Source: Prinsepia uniflora
Taxonomy: Eukaryota; Streptophyta; Magnoliopsida; Rosales; Rosaceae
Length of the DNA stretch: 64,000 nt
Direction of reading: 5' to 3'
Assembly: GCA_032719365.1 (NCBI GenBank)
Contig: CM064875.1
Location: 32,014,693 to 32,078,692 of the forward strand
Shown piece by piece: positions 30,862 to 42,745 of this stretch; position 1 is the stretch's first letter, and each line of letters opens with the position of its first letter. The position numbers and the translations under genes are program-made. The notes beneath the pieces were generated by a model. It was not told where the DNA came from. It made no database searches and worked only from the letters and a program-made list of their open reading frames with translations.

Positions 30862-33800
30862 TGTAACGACCCGTCCAAGGAATTAGGGTTAGACCGTGTT
30901 TAAGGTGGGATTAGTGAGCTTAACCGGTGGTTAGTTAGTTACGATAGGTTCGTTAAGATAGAATGACGATTTTTCCCCTGGTTCGGGTAAATTGTTTACT
31001 TTTAGTCCGGGCGGTCAAATGGACTTTGACCGATGACTGTGACGTAGTTCGGGACGTCACGAATCAGTAGACAGGTGGCACACCCGATTCCGACATCCGA
31101 GGAGGAAGTTATGATGTTCGGAAGGTTGAGGGCATTATCGTAATTTGGTTAAACTAGGGAGAAAAGTTGACTTTTCGTACGACCGGGTTTTGACACGTTG
31201 ACCTAGGACAATTAGGTAGATCTCGTCGTCCTGAATTCTACGACAGGTGGCACGTAGTCATCGGAGATAGGATGTGTGAGTTACGGGTCTAGGAAGGTAG
31301 TGGCAAAATGGTAATTTTGGCTTAAAAGGAAGGGCATTTTGGTCTTTTGCACTTGGGGATTTGTGCAACAGATTGGGACAAGTGGATGGCTGAGATTGAG
31401 CCACTTGTGAGAGAATGGGGAGGATTCTAACACGTGTTCAAGGTCTGGTTGGTTCTAGGGAGCACGGTCCAATTATTTGGGCATTGTGATCATGTATACA
31501 TGTGTGTGAGTGTTCGAAGGGAAGAGAGAACATAGAATGAGAGATTGGGAGAATTGAACGGTGACCATGTGTGTGGTTGAGTGAATATTTGAGTGAGGAG
31601 TGATTAAAGGTTGAGAGGGAGACAGTGAGAAAGTTGGGAGGTGAGGAGTTAGTGTGTGTGCGAGGTGTGAGCTCACGGGGAACTCAGAAAACAGAGAGGA
31701 GTTTGAGTGGTGGTGCTGTCATATTCGACCAGTCGAGGCTGGTGGTGGTGTTCAGAGGCTGGAGGTGGACTGGAGGAGTCGTGTCCTCACGGCTGAGCTC
31801 ACGGTGGTGGTCGGTGTACATGTAATTTCTTCTCCCTGTGTAAGTACTCTGTTTTGCCGTCGAGTTTCAAACTGATAATCGTGGGTTTTGAGTGCGAGTC
31901 GAGGGACTTGGTGAGTTGGGTGAGCTTCAGTGAAGTCCTAGGAGTCGCCTAGGGTGGTTGCTGTGACGGAGAGTTACCTGGTTGGCCGGAGTGTGAAATA
32001 GGAGACAGTTTAGGTTTTAATTCGAGTTAGGGACGATGATGTAGGGGCTGTATCGAGGTGTTTGATTGAGGGGAATAAATGTCTTAGGACTGGACGGTGA
32101 AGATGGTGAAGAAAGGAAGGAAAACGGAGACGGAACGGCGGAGAATCGGGAACGCCGGTTCAGTACAGTCGAACCGGTCGACCCGAGGTAGACGATGACA
32201 CTGTAGCAGGCGCGTGAGGACCACGCGCAGCCTCTTTGGGTGGCGCGTGGGGGCCCGTGCAGCGGTTTCCGGTGAAGAGTTCAACTAAGTTTTTGTTTTC
32301 AATGTTATAACAAATCTATTGAACTAGGTTTCGGGTTGTTCGGACGTCGACTCGAAGTAGTTCCGCGAGGTTGAAGGTGTAGGGTTTCGGTTCGTTACGT
32401 TTAGGACCCGAAGATTTTTGTGGGAAATTAGGAGAGTCTTGGTAGACCTGTTAGTGACGTTCTTGGGTGATTGTTGATAGGATCGGGACTTCCCGTGGAA
32501 GCTGAAGAACGTATGGGACGTACGGGGCGCGAATGACGTGCTGGTACTGTTAGTGGACCCTTTCTCTAAACTCGAGCATGCATAACTGCTTTTAATAATG
32601 TTTTACGCTATTAAGTATGTTTTTATACTTCTCATACGGTTATATGTTGGTTTTACCTAATGGCACGTTTTTCGAGAAAGTTCGGTTTTCAGTACGTTTT
32701 ACGATAAAATGTTGATTTCTGATTATAATGTTATAGTTTCTGGATTTCAAATGATAAATGATTTCTAATCGTTGGGAAAATTACGAGGCTTTATTAGGCG
32801 GTTAATGCAGAGGTTAGTAACCCTGTAGTGTGATTTGGACAAGTTTGGAAGTCCCGGTATTAGTGATGGGGCCCGGGAGGGCTTTTGGCACGCTTATCGA
32901 GGCGGCAGCGTAGGATGGTCTGTGAGTGGACTTTGTTTTCTAAACTGTGATACATGCATAACTATTTTATATGTTTTACATACATGATTTCGATGATGAT
33001 GATTGTGGCACTGGTGGATTGTACGATTGCACGTATTTCGAGGTAAACTCGTATTTACACGTATTTCGAGGTTTATGAGTTTATACTATTTCTATGTGAA
33101 TGTGAATTCAATAATGATTATGTGGCATCATTTTGGTTTTGAAAAGTTAAATTCGTTGAATTATGTGATCGGGCAAGGGGCCAAGTTGGTTTACGAAATC
33201 GGGCTGACCCTTTTGAGTCATGTGATCGGGCCAAGGGCCCAGTTGGTTTACGAAATCGGGCTAAGACCCTTTTGAGCCATGTGATCGGGCCGGGGCCCAG
33301 TGGTTTACAAAATAGGGCATGAGGCCGCTACCTTATGTTTCATAAACGTGATTTCGGGTCGGGGACCCTAGATAGATTTGTGATGTTTTATGGAGATTTC
33401 AGGCAGGGCCCTTTGAGATGTTTTAAAAAAACTTTGTAAAACTGTTTTCCATATACCATCTTGATACAAGGATATGTGATGGTCTCCTCTAAGTGTCTGG
33501 GACACTGGGAAGTGATGGTGCATTACCTACCAGGGGTCATTATATGGAGCTACTGGACCCTATAGTGACTCAGGAGCAGGAATGCTATGATTAGAAGTCT
33601 GGGAAGTCAGACATATGGGATGTCAGAAATATTGACCCGTAGAGACCCGGGGTAGCACGTGTTGCATATTACCATGAGATATGACATCTGGGACGTCGAG
33701 CGTCTAGGACGCTAGGCATCTGGGATGCCGGGGGATGGTTATATGGTAAATATGGATTTTTGGAATCATGAGATGATATTTTTGTCTTTGTGGATTTGTC

Positions 33801-34233
33801 GTTATAGATTTGGGCAGTGGCCCACTTGATTTTGGTATTCTACAGTTTTGGGCTGAGTTCCCACACTTGGTTTTGAGTTACAGTTTTTGGGCTACGACCC
33901 TAATGGTTTATTAAGTAAATGTTTTGATTACTGATTTGACGATGCATGCATAATTTTTAGTGAATGGCATAATTTATCTTTATGAAATGCTTTTTTATGA
34001 ATTTATTGATTTTTTGTCCACTCATAGTTCTGAATGGTTTTATTGCCCTTCAGGGTTAACACAGATGCAGGCTGTAGTAGAGACTGAGACATCGCACTCC
34101 TCCACCGATCTTGGCAAGCTCTGGGAGCCCCGTATGAACTGAGGTACGTATTATCCTTGTTTGACACTTCGTGTCAGACGTTAGCATGACACATCCCATG
34201 TTAATCCCGGGGGGATTGGGATGGGTCGTGTCA
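30862..34233 (+). repeat. LARD 5' LTR (3.37 kb, plus strand)
   Basis: It begins TGTAACGACCCGTCC and ends GGGATTGGGATGGGTCGTGTCA, followed by a degenerate PBS. It contains TGACGT-N8-ACGTCA at 31,040-31,059, CACGCGC boxes at 32,208-32,260, a TGGGCC-type minisatellite and a hairpin array (33,683-33,731). No coding sequence. Confidence 0.88.
33163..33330 (+). repeat. Minisatellite in LTR (about 57 bp x 3)
   Basis: Units share ATGTGATCGGGCCAAGGGCC and AGTTGGTTTACGAAATCGGGC. This is the plus-strand counterpart of the TGGGCC array at 45,940-46,170. Confidence 0.8.
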
Positions 34234-34235
34234 AG

Positions 34236-34248
34236 TGGTATTAAAGCC
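34236..34248 (+). other. Degenerate LARD primer-binding site
   Basis: TGGTATTAAAGCC differs from TGGTATCAGAGCC by one C-to-T and one G-to-A change. It is two bases from the LTR end. Confidence 0.75.
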
Positions 34249-36770
34249 AGGTTGTCGCTATCCAGTAGTTCTCATGGTACGCGCAGGTCGAGGATGTGAT
34301 GTCTCTACATGGCCAGCCCATTATCAACCTGATAGTTAAGGATGTCGGTTTGATAGTTTTTTGGATTGCATAGTGGATAGTGTGTAATTGGCTGTTACAC
34401 TGTGCGTTAGTGTGATTCGAGCCAAGTGGGGTTGTTTGTGACAACTGGTATTGTGGGACCGTTGGTTCTGGTCATGTGATGTTAGGTTGTGGTGCTGTTG
34501 GGAGCAGCTGGGTTCAGGGAACCATATTTGAGTAGTGATCTGGAAATGTGAACCTCAGTTGAGTGATGGTCTGAGCATATGAACCCTAGTGGTGATTGCT
34601 GGTATGGGGAATGTTAGTACATGAGTTAGCTGATGAGCTTAGTGGTGGAACCCCATTGAGTTGATGGTAGGATTGGTGTGACATCCATACTATGTCAGGA
34701 CCGCGGGGTCGGTCAGATTGTGGATTATACTGCAGAGGGTAGTTGGGTTAAGAGTAACCATATAGTGTGATTGTGGAATCCCAGGTTAGACCGGATAATA
34801 GTGTGATGTGTGGATGCGGATCTCGATAGCAATGACTGTTGGTCGACAGTAGTGTGGAGATGATTAGCTATCGAGGGTGATTGATGTAGTGGTGGTAGCT
34901 GAGGATCGGGGGACGTTTAGGGAACGTTCATTATCTTGTCGTGGATTGTCCGAATGGTGGTACCGATAGCTGTGGGGTACGAGAGAGGCAGAGTTCCTTT
35001 CACCTGAGCGGAAATTCAGGGTTATTACTCGGTATGAGTAACGACTCAATATGAGTACGTATTATCCCAACAGTTATGAGATGACAAAGTTATGAATGGA
35101 TGAAAGGGTATGATTGTGACACGAGGAGTTTTTGGATGACGGAGGGGACGTCATGGAAATTAGTGGATTCGGGTAGTTGTCGTTAACTCCAAAACTTTTG
35201 TGGCTGTACGTTTCTAGTATCCCTACGAAGTAAAAGGAAATTATTAAAATTGGAAAAGCTGAAGAAAATCATTGGTGGTGTTGATGTGGGATTTTGTGAT
35301 TGTGAATAACTTGGAGACCCGAGAGTTGAGCCTGTGAAGGTTGAGATATGAGAGCAAGTTAGTAATGAATTACATCCTTTTTGGATGTGCATATACGGTT
35401 ATGAACAGACAGGAGATCTGTGTAATGGATTGATTGCGGACACGTGGTTGTCCAAATGAGTTGAGGATTTAGGAAGTTCAGTGGTTGGACTTGACATCTA
35501 GTTGGAAGCATATCTATTTTCCAACATGGTTGGAACTTCAGATTCGAGGAGAGTAATGATTGAGGAGGCAAGAGGAGTGTTTGTCTCAGCATTGGTGATG
35601 GGTATTCTGAAGTCATTGGGGTGACTTCTTATTTCCTACCCATGGCAGATGATGGTTGTTGTCACCAATACGTTGAGCGTGTATTGGCAGGTGGACTCGT
35701 GTTGTCTTTTGGGGTCATTAGGAGGAGTTAGGTATTTTGAGGACAAGTGAACGAGATTTCTCATCTTCTTCTTAGTGGCAGACGATGTTGAGTTACTTTG
35801 TGTGGTGGGTGCGGTGAGTTTGTGTTTGCACTCACATAGGATGAATGTTGATGTCATCATCTTGGATCATCCTTGATTTTTTACAAGGATCGATATGAGG
35901 TAATTGGAGAGGACCCACAGTTTGGACATGTTTCGTTTTTGAATGAGTGATTAAATGTGAAAATAGTTGAGGAGTAATGGGACTGACAAAGGATTCAAAG
36001 AGAGTATAAGACCCTACAATCAGATTTCAGGCAAATTTCTTAGCTAAGTGAGCATGTGTGTATCCTAGGTGGATCGAGATTGTAATGTTGTGGACACTGG
36101 GCATTGTGGCGATCTGGATCGTGATCTGGTTGATCCGGTTAGGTGGAGAGTTTATTGCCCTGTCTTGAATATTTGGATATGGGAATGTTGGGATTGAATT
36201 TCTATTCGAAGTTAATCCAATATGAGACGGTACATGAGTGAGTTGGAATGTTTACAAATTAACCTGAATATTGACTGGTGGACGAGTGGGTATCCAACAG
36301 GGTCAGATTGGTTAATATGGGATAGATGGACAATGGGATTGGCTTCCTTTTGAAGTCAATCGAATGTGGTATGGAAATCGTTTGGACAGGTAACCGATAG
36401 GTTCGGTGCAAATGCGTCTCAGTAGACGTGGGTGAGCATGGATGCTCAATTGGAATGATTGGGTACGCCTTGGTTGGCGTGAGTCAGATTGGTACGTGTT
36501 GGATTACATGTTTGAGAGTAGACGTCGTGATGCTGGTCGGGTGAGCATGGGATTCAGAATGGATGATGAGTTGGATTAATCGATTTGCCTAGTAAAGGAT
36601 TGGACAGATGAACCCCAGTATTAAATTGTGATCGACTACGAACCATGTAGTGGACTGGTTGGAGGATGGATGTACGTACCCTGTACGTTGGATGAGGATC
36701 GATACTGGATAGGCCGAGTGGTGCATGGCGACGGTACATAGGATGCACCAGTGCTATGTACCCTGTACGT
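34249..36770 (+). other. LARD internal region, non-coding, truncated
   Basis: It starts with the family block GTCGAGGATGTGATGTCTC and is colinear with 60,241-62,690, ending with GTACGTACCCTGTACGTAC motifs. It breaks off near 36,770 without reaching a PPT or 3' LTR. No gag/pol homology is seen. Confidence 0.75.
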
Positions 36771-37462
36771 ACCCTATTGACCTTTTAAATTATTTTATTT
36801 TCCCTCAAACCACCCCAGTTGTCCATCTCCTTCCACCACTCGATCTGAACACTCAATTTCTATCTGTTTTTCCCTTCATCTGCACGATCACTCCTCTCTC
36901 TCACTCTCGCACATTTTTCCCACCCCTGAAGAACACCCACGACTGTACCTCAAACAAACACTCACCGCGGCCCACATCTTCATCTGCTTGCTCCCTCCCC
37001 AGTCACAAGATACACACACCGTCCTCACTACCCCCATCTTCATCAGCAACCAACGCCACATTCGTCTTTCCTCTTTGTCTGCAATCCTGAAACACATCCC
37101 AAAACCCGACCCCTTCAAACACCACCGTCAATGACTGAGAGAAAGAGGGACAGAGGGACTAACCTGAACAAGCAGACAACTTCGCAGGGAGGAGAACTGC
37201 GACTGAGTCACAACGGGGAGGTAAGCAAACCTCGAACCCGAAACTGGGTTTGAAACCCGAAAATGGAAGTTGGGTTTCCAACGTTTGTTTACGTGTTCTA
37301 AAGGCTCTAATGACTTCTAGGGACTGAGACGACTGAGTAGGACGGGTTTTAGCATCAGGAGGTGGCCAGAGCAGAGAGATAACGACGACTGGAACTCACG
37401 GCAACTGTTCACCGAGGTAAGGGTCAAGATCCCGTCCATTTTTTTTGTTTTTGGATAGTTAG

Positions 37463-37782
37463 TGTCAGGACCCGACCCTCCTCGGTCAGGACCCGACCCT
37501 CATCGATCAGGACCCGACTCATCTAGCACCATATTGTCCGCTTTAGGCCTCGACCTCACAGTTTTGTTTTGGGGAGCTCATGGTGCAACTTCCCAGGGGG
37601 TTACCAATCATGGAATTGTACCAGCCTCAACTCGCTTAACTTTGGGGTTCCAATCCCCCCAAAGCCACTTGAGCTCCCAAAAGGCCTAGTTCTAGATAGG
37701 TGTGTGCCATACTCTCCCAGACCATTTCCCCTCGCAGGAATGTGGGATTGTTCACCGTTCCCTCCAAGACTCGGGTCTTACA
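37463..37782 (-). repeat. TRIM 3' LTR (320 bp)
   Basis: TGTCAGGACCC...GGGTCTTACA on the plus strand. Its outer end carries three tandem copies of a 21-22-bp TCAGGACCCGACCCTCNTCG unit. Confidence 0.93.
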
Positions 37783-37798
37783 ATCCATCCCCCTTAGG
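37783..37798 (-). other. TRIM polypurine tract
   Basis: The minus strand reads CCTAAGGGGGATGGAT directly before the LTR start TGTAAGACCC. Confidence 0.85.
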
Positions 37799-37837
37799 GC
37801 CCAGCGTCCTCACTAGCACACTTCCCGGTCGAGGTCT

Positions 37838-37850
37838 GGCTCTGATACCA
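37838..37850 (-). other. TRIM primer-binding site
   Basis: The minus strand reads TGGTATCAGAGCC, a perfect 13-nt initiator tRNA-Met PBS, three bases from the LTR end. Confidence 0.95.
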
Positions 37851-37853
37851 AAT

Positions 37854-38196
37854 TATCAGGACCCGACCCTCCTCGGTCAGGACCCGACCCTCCTCGGTCA
37901 GGACCCGACTCATCTAGCACCATATTGTCCGCTTTGGGCCTCGCCCTCATATTTTTGTTTTCGGGAGCTCATGGTGCAACTTCCTAGGGGGTCACCCATC
38001 ATGGAATTGCACCAGCCTCAACTCGCTTAACTTTGGGGTTCCAATCCCCTCCAAAGCCACTTGAGCTCCCAAAAGGCCTAGTGCTAGATAAGTGTGTGCC
38101 TACACCTTTAAGGCACAACACCAACCTCTCCCAAACCATTCCCCCTCGCAGGAATGTAGGATTGTTCACCGTTCCCTCCAGGACATGGGTCTTACA
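37854..38196 (-). repeat. TRIM 5' LTR (343 bp)
   Basis: TATCAGGACCC (first G mutated to A) to GGGTCTTACA on the plus strand. Carries the same triple 21-22-bp terminal repeat as its partner. Confidence 0.93.
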
Positions 38197-38616
38197 GTTA
38201 GAACCTTCGCTGGGACTTAGACGATTAATTAGGGACAAGTCTGGACTAAATTGGTTAAGAAACAAGGAAATGGTGGCTAGGTCAACTCGCTGGTCTGTAC
38301 GACGCGGTTGTAAGAATTTGGGTTGGCCCGTCGAGAGGTAGGAGATGATGACATCAGCATGTCAGACACGTGGCCTAGTCAGCATCTGACACGTATCATA
38401 TGACAGCGCACAGTCAGCACTGACATGTCAATGACGTGGCCCAATTAGGGGTTACCACGTGTCATTGACATGTTAGTGACGTGGACTAGTGCCGTGCTGA
38501 CAAATGGCACCTGTCAGAAGCCAACATGTGGCACTGTAATGGCAGGTAATGAACCAATCCCTTGAAGACACGTGGCACTATCAAAGTCTGACACGTCAGA
38601 CCTGACAGCTGTCAGA

Positions 38617-38664
38617 TGACGTCAACGATGACGTCAGCAGTGACGTCAGGGATGATGTCATAAG
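38617..38664. promoter_or_regulatory. Array of four 12-bp units with TGACGTCA (bZIP-type) palindromes
   Basis: TGACGTCA at 38,617, 38,629 and 38,641 and TGATGTCA at 38,653 recur at an exact 12-bp spacing. TGACGTCA is the CRE/C-box-type core bound by plant bZIP (TGA) factors. Several G-box-like ACACGTGGC sites occur in the preceding 270 bp. Regulatory function is inferred. Confidence 0.7.
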
Positions 38665-39938
38665 TTATTATAGCATCGTTGACCGCGCGCTGACCATACG
38701 CGTGGGGGCACGTGTGAACAGTGTTTTTAATGGGGCCTGTACCATTTTCAAGGTTTCAACGATACGAATCCAATGGCGGTGCTTTCGTGTTGATTGGAGA
38801 TCATTTTGATGGTAAAAATTGGGTCTAAAGCCTCAGGAATAGTGTCCGAGCTATGTTCCCAGGCCGGTTTCATTTTAGGGTTTTAAGGTTGAACTAGTGA
38901 GGTCTGTTAGTGACTCTTGGACGTGTTATTACAGGTTTAGGTGATCGTTGAGCAACAAGGACCGTGTGTGAATGGGCTATTGATTTCTAAAGGATTGCAT
39001 GCATAAACTGATTTACTATTCCATTTTATGATTTAGATGGGGCTATTATGGGTATTATATGGTGGTGCTTATTACATATTATGATGTTTTGGGAATGAGA
39101 CCCGTCTGGATTTTATAAGGAATGTTCGCAGGGATATTCAGGGGACACATGGTAACCATACTATTATTGTGTTGTACTTTCCTACCTTACTATCTATGTC
39201 TCCTCCAGGGAGGATTGTTTGCCTGGGTGGATCCAGGAGTAGTCACGGGGCACTGATTGAGGGGAGTTAACCCCCATTGGGTTACTTACTCTAAGGAAGG
39301 CATACTGATTATACCTCGGGCAGTGACCGGGATAGTGGGCACTGGTGGACCTAGGGGATTTCTCGGGCTTTGAGACCCTGAGTGGCAACGCGTAGCCTTA
39401 GAACCGTGACATCATTATTAGGCATCGGGGGTGCCGGGGTTGGGTTTTACAGTGCACTATTATGTTGGTTTCCTTATTCGATTATTATATGTTTCTGTGA
39501 TTTTGATACTATACCTATTTCAATGCATGCAAGTTTAGGAAACCAGAGGAGTAAAACCTTATGATTTATTATTATTATTAAATTGGTTTTGTAAACTGTT
39601 TATTTTCGGCCCACTCACTCTTTAATGTTTTACCGATCCCTCCAGGCTGTGCCACAGAATTAGAGGAGGATCCGGAGGACGAGGCTTAGTCTAGTCTCTA
39701 CACCCAAGTGGGTAGGTTGAGCACTATTTGTGTAACCTGACTATTGTGCTCATATTTTGTATTGTACTATTCCTGGTCTGACCGCATATTACTATGAACT
39801 CTTATGTTTAATGTTATTTGTTTAATTTGAAGTATTTTAGTTCGGTTAAGGGTACTTTTGGTATGTTTGGAGTTTTTGTCAAACGAGAGAGGGACACGTC
39901 CCCGGGTGGTCCCAGTGGGATTGGGATGGGTCTAGTCA

Positions 39939-40714
39939 GGACGACATTGATGGCTTCCATCCTAGGCATTCCCTTGAGTGTCAAGCTTCGTGGATGAGGC
40001 CACGGTGCTCCCAATGCTACTAAAAGCAAAATGAGAGGGCATATGGGGTCTATCATAGCCTAAGATGACTAGATGGTTCACATGCTCATCGAGGGGTCTC
40101 GATTAAGATCACCGTCCACCATGGCTCCAACCCTTGTGAATCGTGTAATCGGGGTTTGTCCTGCTAACTTCATAACCACCAGGCACATCCGTTGGTGGTG
40201 ATTCGTAGTCCTAAGTTAGCCGAACGATGTGAAAAAGGGGGCTGATACCTCATCTCTATCTTTGGGGTTAATCTAGGTCGTATTCAAGATTTTTTTTCAT
40301 TGAGGGAGGGTTATTAGGGAGAGGGAGAGAGTTATGCGGACTGCTAGTTGTCATTTGGGCCTTACACATATGGGCTTAACAAGAATAAGGCTAGTTGTAA
40401 TTTGGGTTATGGGCTTTCGTAAATGGTTGGTTTGTAAGAGGTGGGCCTCAAAGCACTTCTGCTAACTGAGCATTCTTAAGCCAATAAAACCCGAGATAAA
40501 ACTCATAGGGGTATGTTGGGAATTAGAGGAAGTAATGGCAAACTTGGTAAATTCTCAAACTTTGATTTTGTACTTATGGGACGGAATGTAACAATTACGA
40601 CCATTGATGGAAGATCTAATTGACCTTATGGAAAATTATGGTAAGGATTAAGGTACATATCTATGTTCTTAAACGTCAATTCCTTTCACAAGATCTTTGC
40701 TTCCATAAAGTGTT
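39939..40714. other. Unassigned sequence
   Basis: No LTR similarity and no coding potential were recognised. Lower repeat density than its surroundings. May be ancient host DNA or a very old element. Confidence 0.4.
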
Positions 40715-40894
40715 TGTAACGACTCGGAAGTTCGAGGTAAAAAATAAAGTAGAAAATTACTTAAAAGGATGATTTTACCTTTAGAAAAGTCAAAATGTTG
40801 AATGTTTTAACGGGATAACTTTTGGATTTTGAGAAGACCGTTACGAAGGTCTTGGAGCCAAACACCATGAATGATGTTAGCCGAGAAAGAGAGA

Positions 40895-40941
<47 letters not shown>

Positions 40942-42745
40942 GGGATTTTAGTGAGGAAGGGCCTAAAAATGAAGAAGAGAATGAGGGGAGGATATCCAGA
41001 GAAAAAAAGGGGCACTATTATGATGAGTTGAGGATGGAAAACCACCAGAAATGGGGAACCCGAAACTCCCTCGATGAGTTCAAACTTTTGACCTTCTATT
41101 TGAGGTCTACTAATTGGATAAAAAGTGTCCTAACGTCCTTCTAGGAGTCTTGGGATCGAGTTGGACCTGAAAAACAAGGAAGATGGACAAAGTGAAGCTT
41201 CTGGGATGAAGGATGAAGTTTGGCAGAAATTCTTGGTTTCGGACTTGGCCTTTGAAGTAAGTTTTTGTGATTTTCTGAATTAGATAAATTTTGATGTTTA
41301 AAGCATGAAACAAAGTGATGGAATAGAGGTTTTCTACTCGGGTTGTGGTGGCCGAGTCGGGAGACCCGGTTTGCAGAGAACTAGGTCAGTAGGAGGTTAT
41401 GGGTGATGAATAGTCACCACGCGTGAGGTCCACACGTAGCGACTTCTGGTGGCGCATGGGGGCCCGTTCCATGTCACCTCAAAAACCGACCAACGTGAAA
41501 ATTCTTCCTTTTGATGTTACGAGTCCACTAGTGCAATTTTCGAGGCGATTAGACATTGTCTCGTGGTAGTTTTGACTGTCCAAAGGTTTATGCACCATTT
41601 TTAATTCGTTTAAAAATTCCAAAAAAATTATGGGATTAAAGTATACGTTAATTAGGATAGCTAGTGATCTTGAGATGTGATTTTTGATAGGAGGTGACGT
41701 TCTCAAAGTTTATTGAAAAGTATACAATGTAGTTTGACTACGCGTACAGTACGTTTGAGTGGACTTTTCTTTTGTTTAAGTCTTGTGCATGCATACCCAA
41801 TTATTTTAAGTGGTTTTCTACGTTTTTTTATGATGTTTGATTGGTTGATATTTTAAATGAATTTTGGTGATTTTATGATTATTTTAATAGCGTGTTTTAC
41901 AAAATTGTGATCAACTTATGTTTTCGGCTTAGGCCTTGAGGTTTTGGAATATAATTTAGATTGGAAATGTTTTATGCATGCTTTAATTGTGTTTTCTTGA
42001 TAATGGTGAGTTTTGGATCATCTTATAATATTTGATCGATGCATGTTTTACGAGAAACTACATATGTATATTTTGAATACTTGAGTTATGAATTTGGTTT
42101 TGGAAATGGTATGGACGATAAGAATATGTTTTTAGGATATTTGTGATATGGTTATGTGATTCTGAATATATGTGGATATGATTTTTGATTGTGATGTGAA
42201 TAGACAACCCTCCTCAGATTGTTGGGTTACGTCCAGACGCTGTATCCCTGGACGACCCCTCGGATATTGTACCCCTGAGTAGTTAAATTATGTGATTGAC
42301 TTCCAGATGTTGTATCCTTGGATAACCACTCAGATGATGTATTTCTGAGTGGTTTCGTTATATGGTTGACACCTAGATGATGTATCCCTGGGTGGTCGCT
42401 CGAACATCGAGTTGGGCTTCGTAGTTCCCAAGTGGTTATATGTGTTATGATTGGCCTACCGGTAGTGCTATATGTGATTGGACACACGGATGTTATATCC
42501 CGGGGTGGGCATTCGAATGCTTCATCGCCAAGTAGCTTTGTGGTTTGATGATTGTGATTCACGCATCAAGCATGTATTGGACACACCACGACCCAAAAAG
42601 TTTGTTTATGGCATGAGGTCGAGGCGTGCAGGGCAACATCTAGACGATGACGTCTAGTTGAAGAGCCATTTAAGTTAAAATGGCGCATTTTGCACAACCA
42701 CGGAAGCTTAGAGCTTGGATGATTTAAATTGATGATCATACCTAG
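40715..42745 (+). repeat. Divergent LTR of the same superfamily (plus strand)
   Basis: It begins TGTAACGACTCGGAAGTTCG and has the same order of modules: CACGCG boxes at 41,417-41,465, the ATG-rich GTGCATGCATA block near 41,787, and tandem about 70-bp units at 42,231-42,445 (CCAGATGTTGTATCC..). The 3' end is not clear; orientation flips near 42,745. Confidence 0.6.
40883..40939. repeat. (GA)n microsatellite
   Basis: About 57 bp, pure from 40,900 to 40,939, inside the divergent LTR. Confidence 0.95.

Larger units (their letters stand above)
37463..38196 (-). mobile_element. Complete TRIM element with a 71-bp internal region
   Basis: Two direct LTRs (320 and 343 bp) flank 71 bp. The element is bordered by a perfect 5-bp TSD GTTAG (37,458-37,462 and 38,197-38,201). 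The internal region holds a 13-nt perfect initiator tRNA-Met PBS and a polypurine tract at the opposite end, and almost nothing else. LTRs run TGTAAGACCC..GGTCCTGACA on the minus strand. No coding capacity. The two LTRs differ by a few substitutions and a 26-bp segment (about 38,100-38,125) present only in the right copy. Confidence 0.95.
36771..39938 (+). repeat. LTR-like block, 5' truncated, host of the TRIM
   Basis: It has the family 3' end (CCCAGTGGGATTGGGATGGGTCTAGTCA at about 39,911-39,938) and a pyrimidine-rich leader at 36,810-37,080 like that at 54,860-54,990. No PBS follows the 3' end. Its 5' end is missing at the junction with the preceding internal region. It contains the TRIM (37,463-38,196) and a dense cluster of ACGT motifs (38,341-38,720). 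Confidence 0.6.

Noticed and set aside
36725..37090. 121-codon plus-strand ORF
   Set aside because: Pyrimidine-rich LTR leader. Similar leaders at 54,860-54,990 are non-coding.
37463..37925. Regularly repeated 21-22-bp GGACCCGACCC units considered as CRISPR-like
   Set aside because: Three contiguous units with no spacers at LTR ends in a plant genome. They are LTR terminal tandem repeats.
37462..38341. Plus-strand ORFs of 75-153 codons across the TRIM
   Set aside because: They simply translate the LTR direct repeats twice. No conserved protein, and the TRIM structure explains them.
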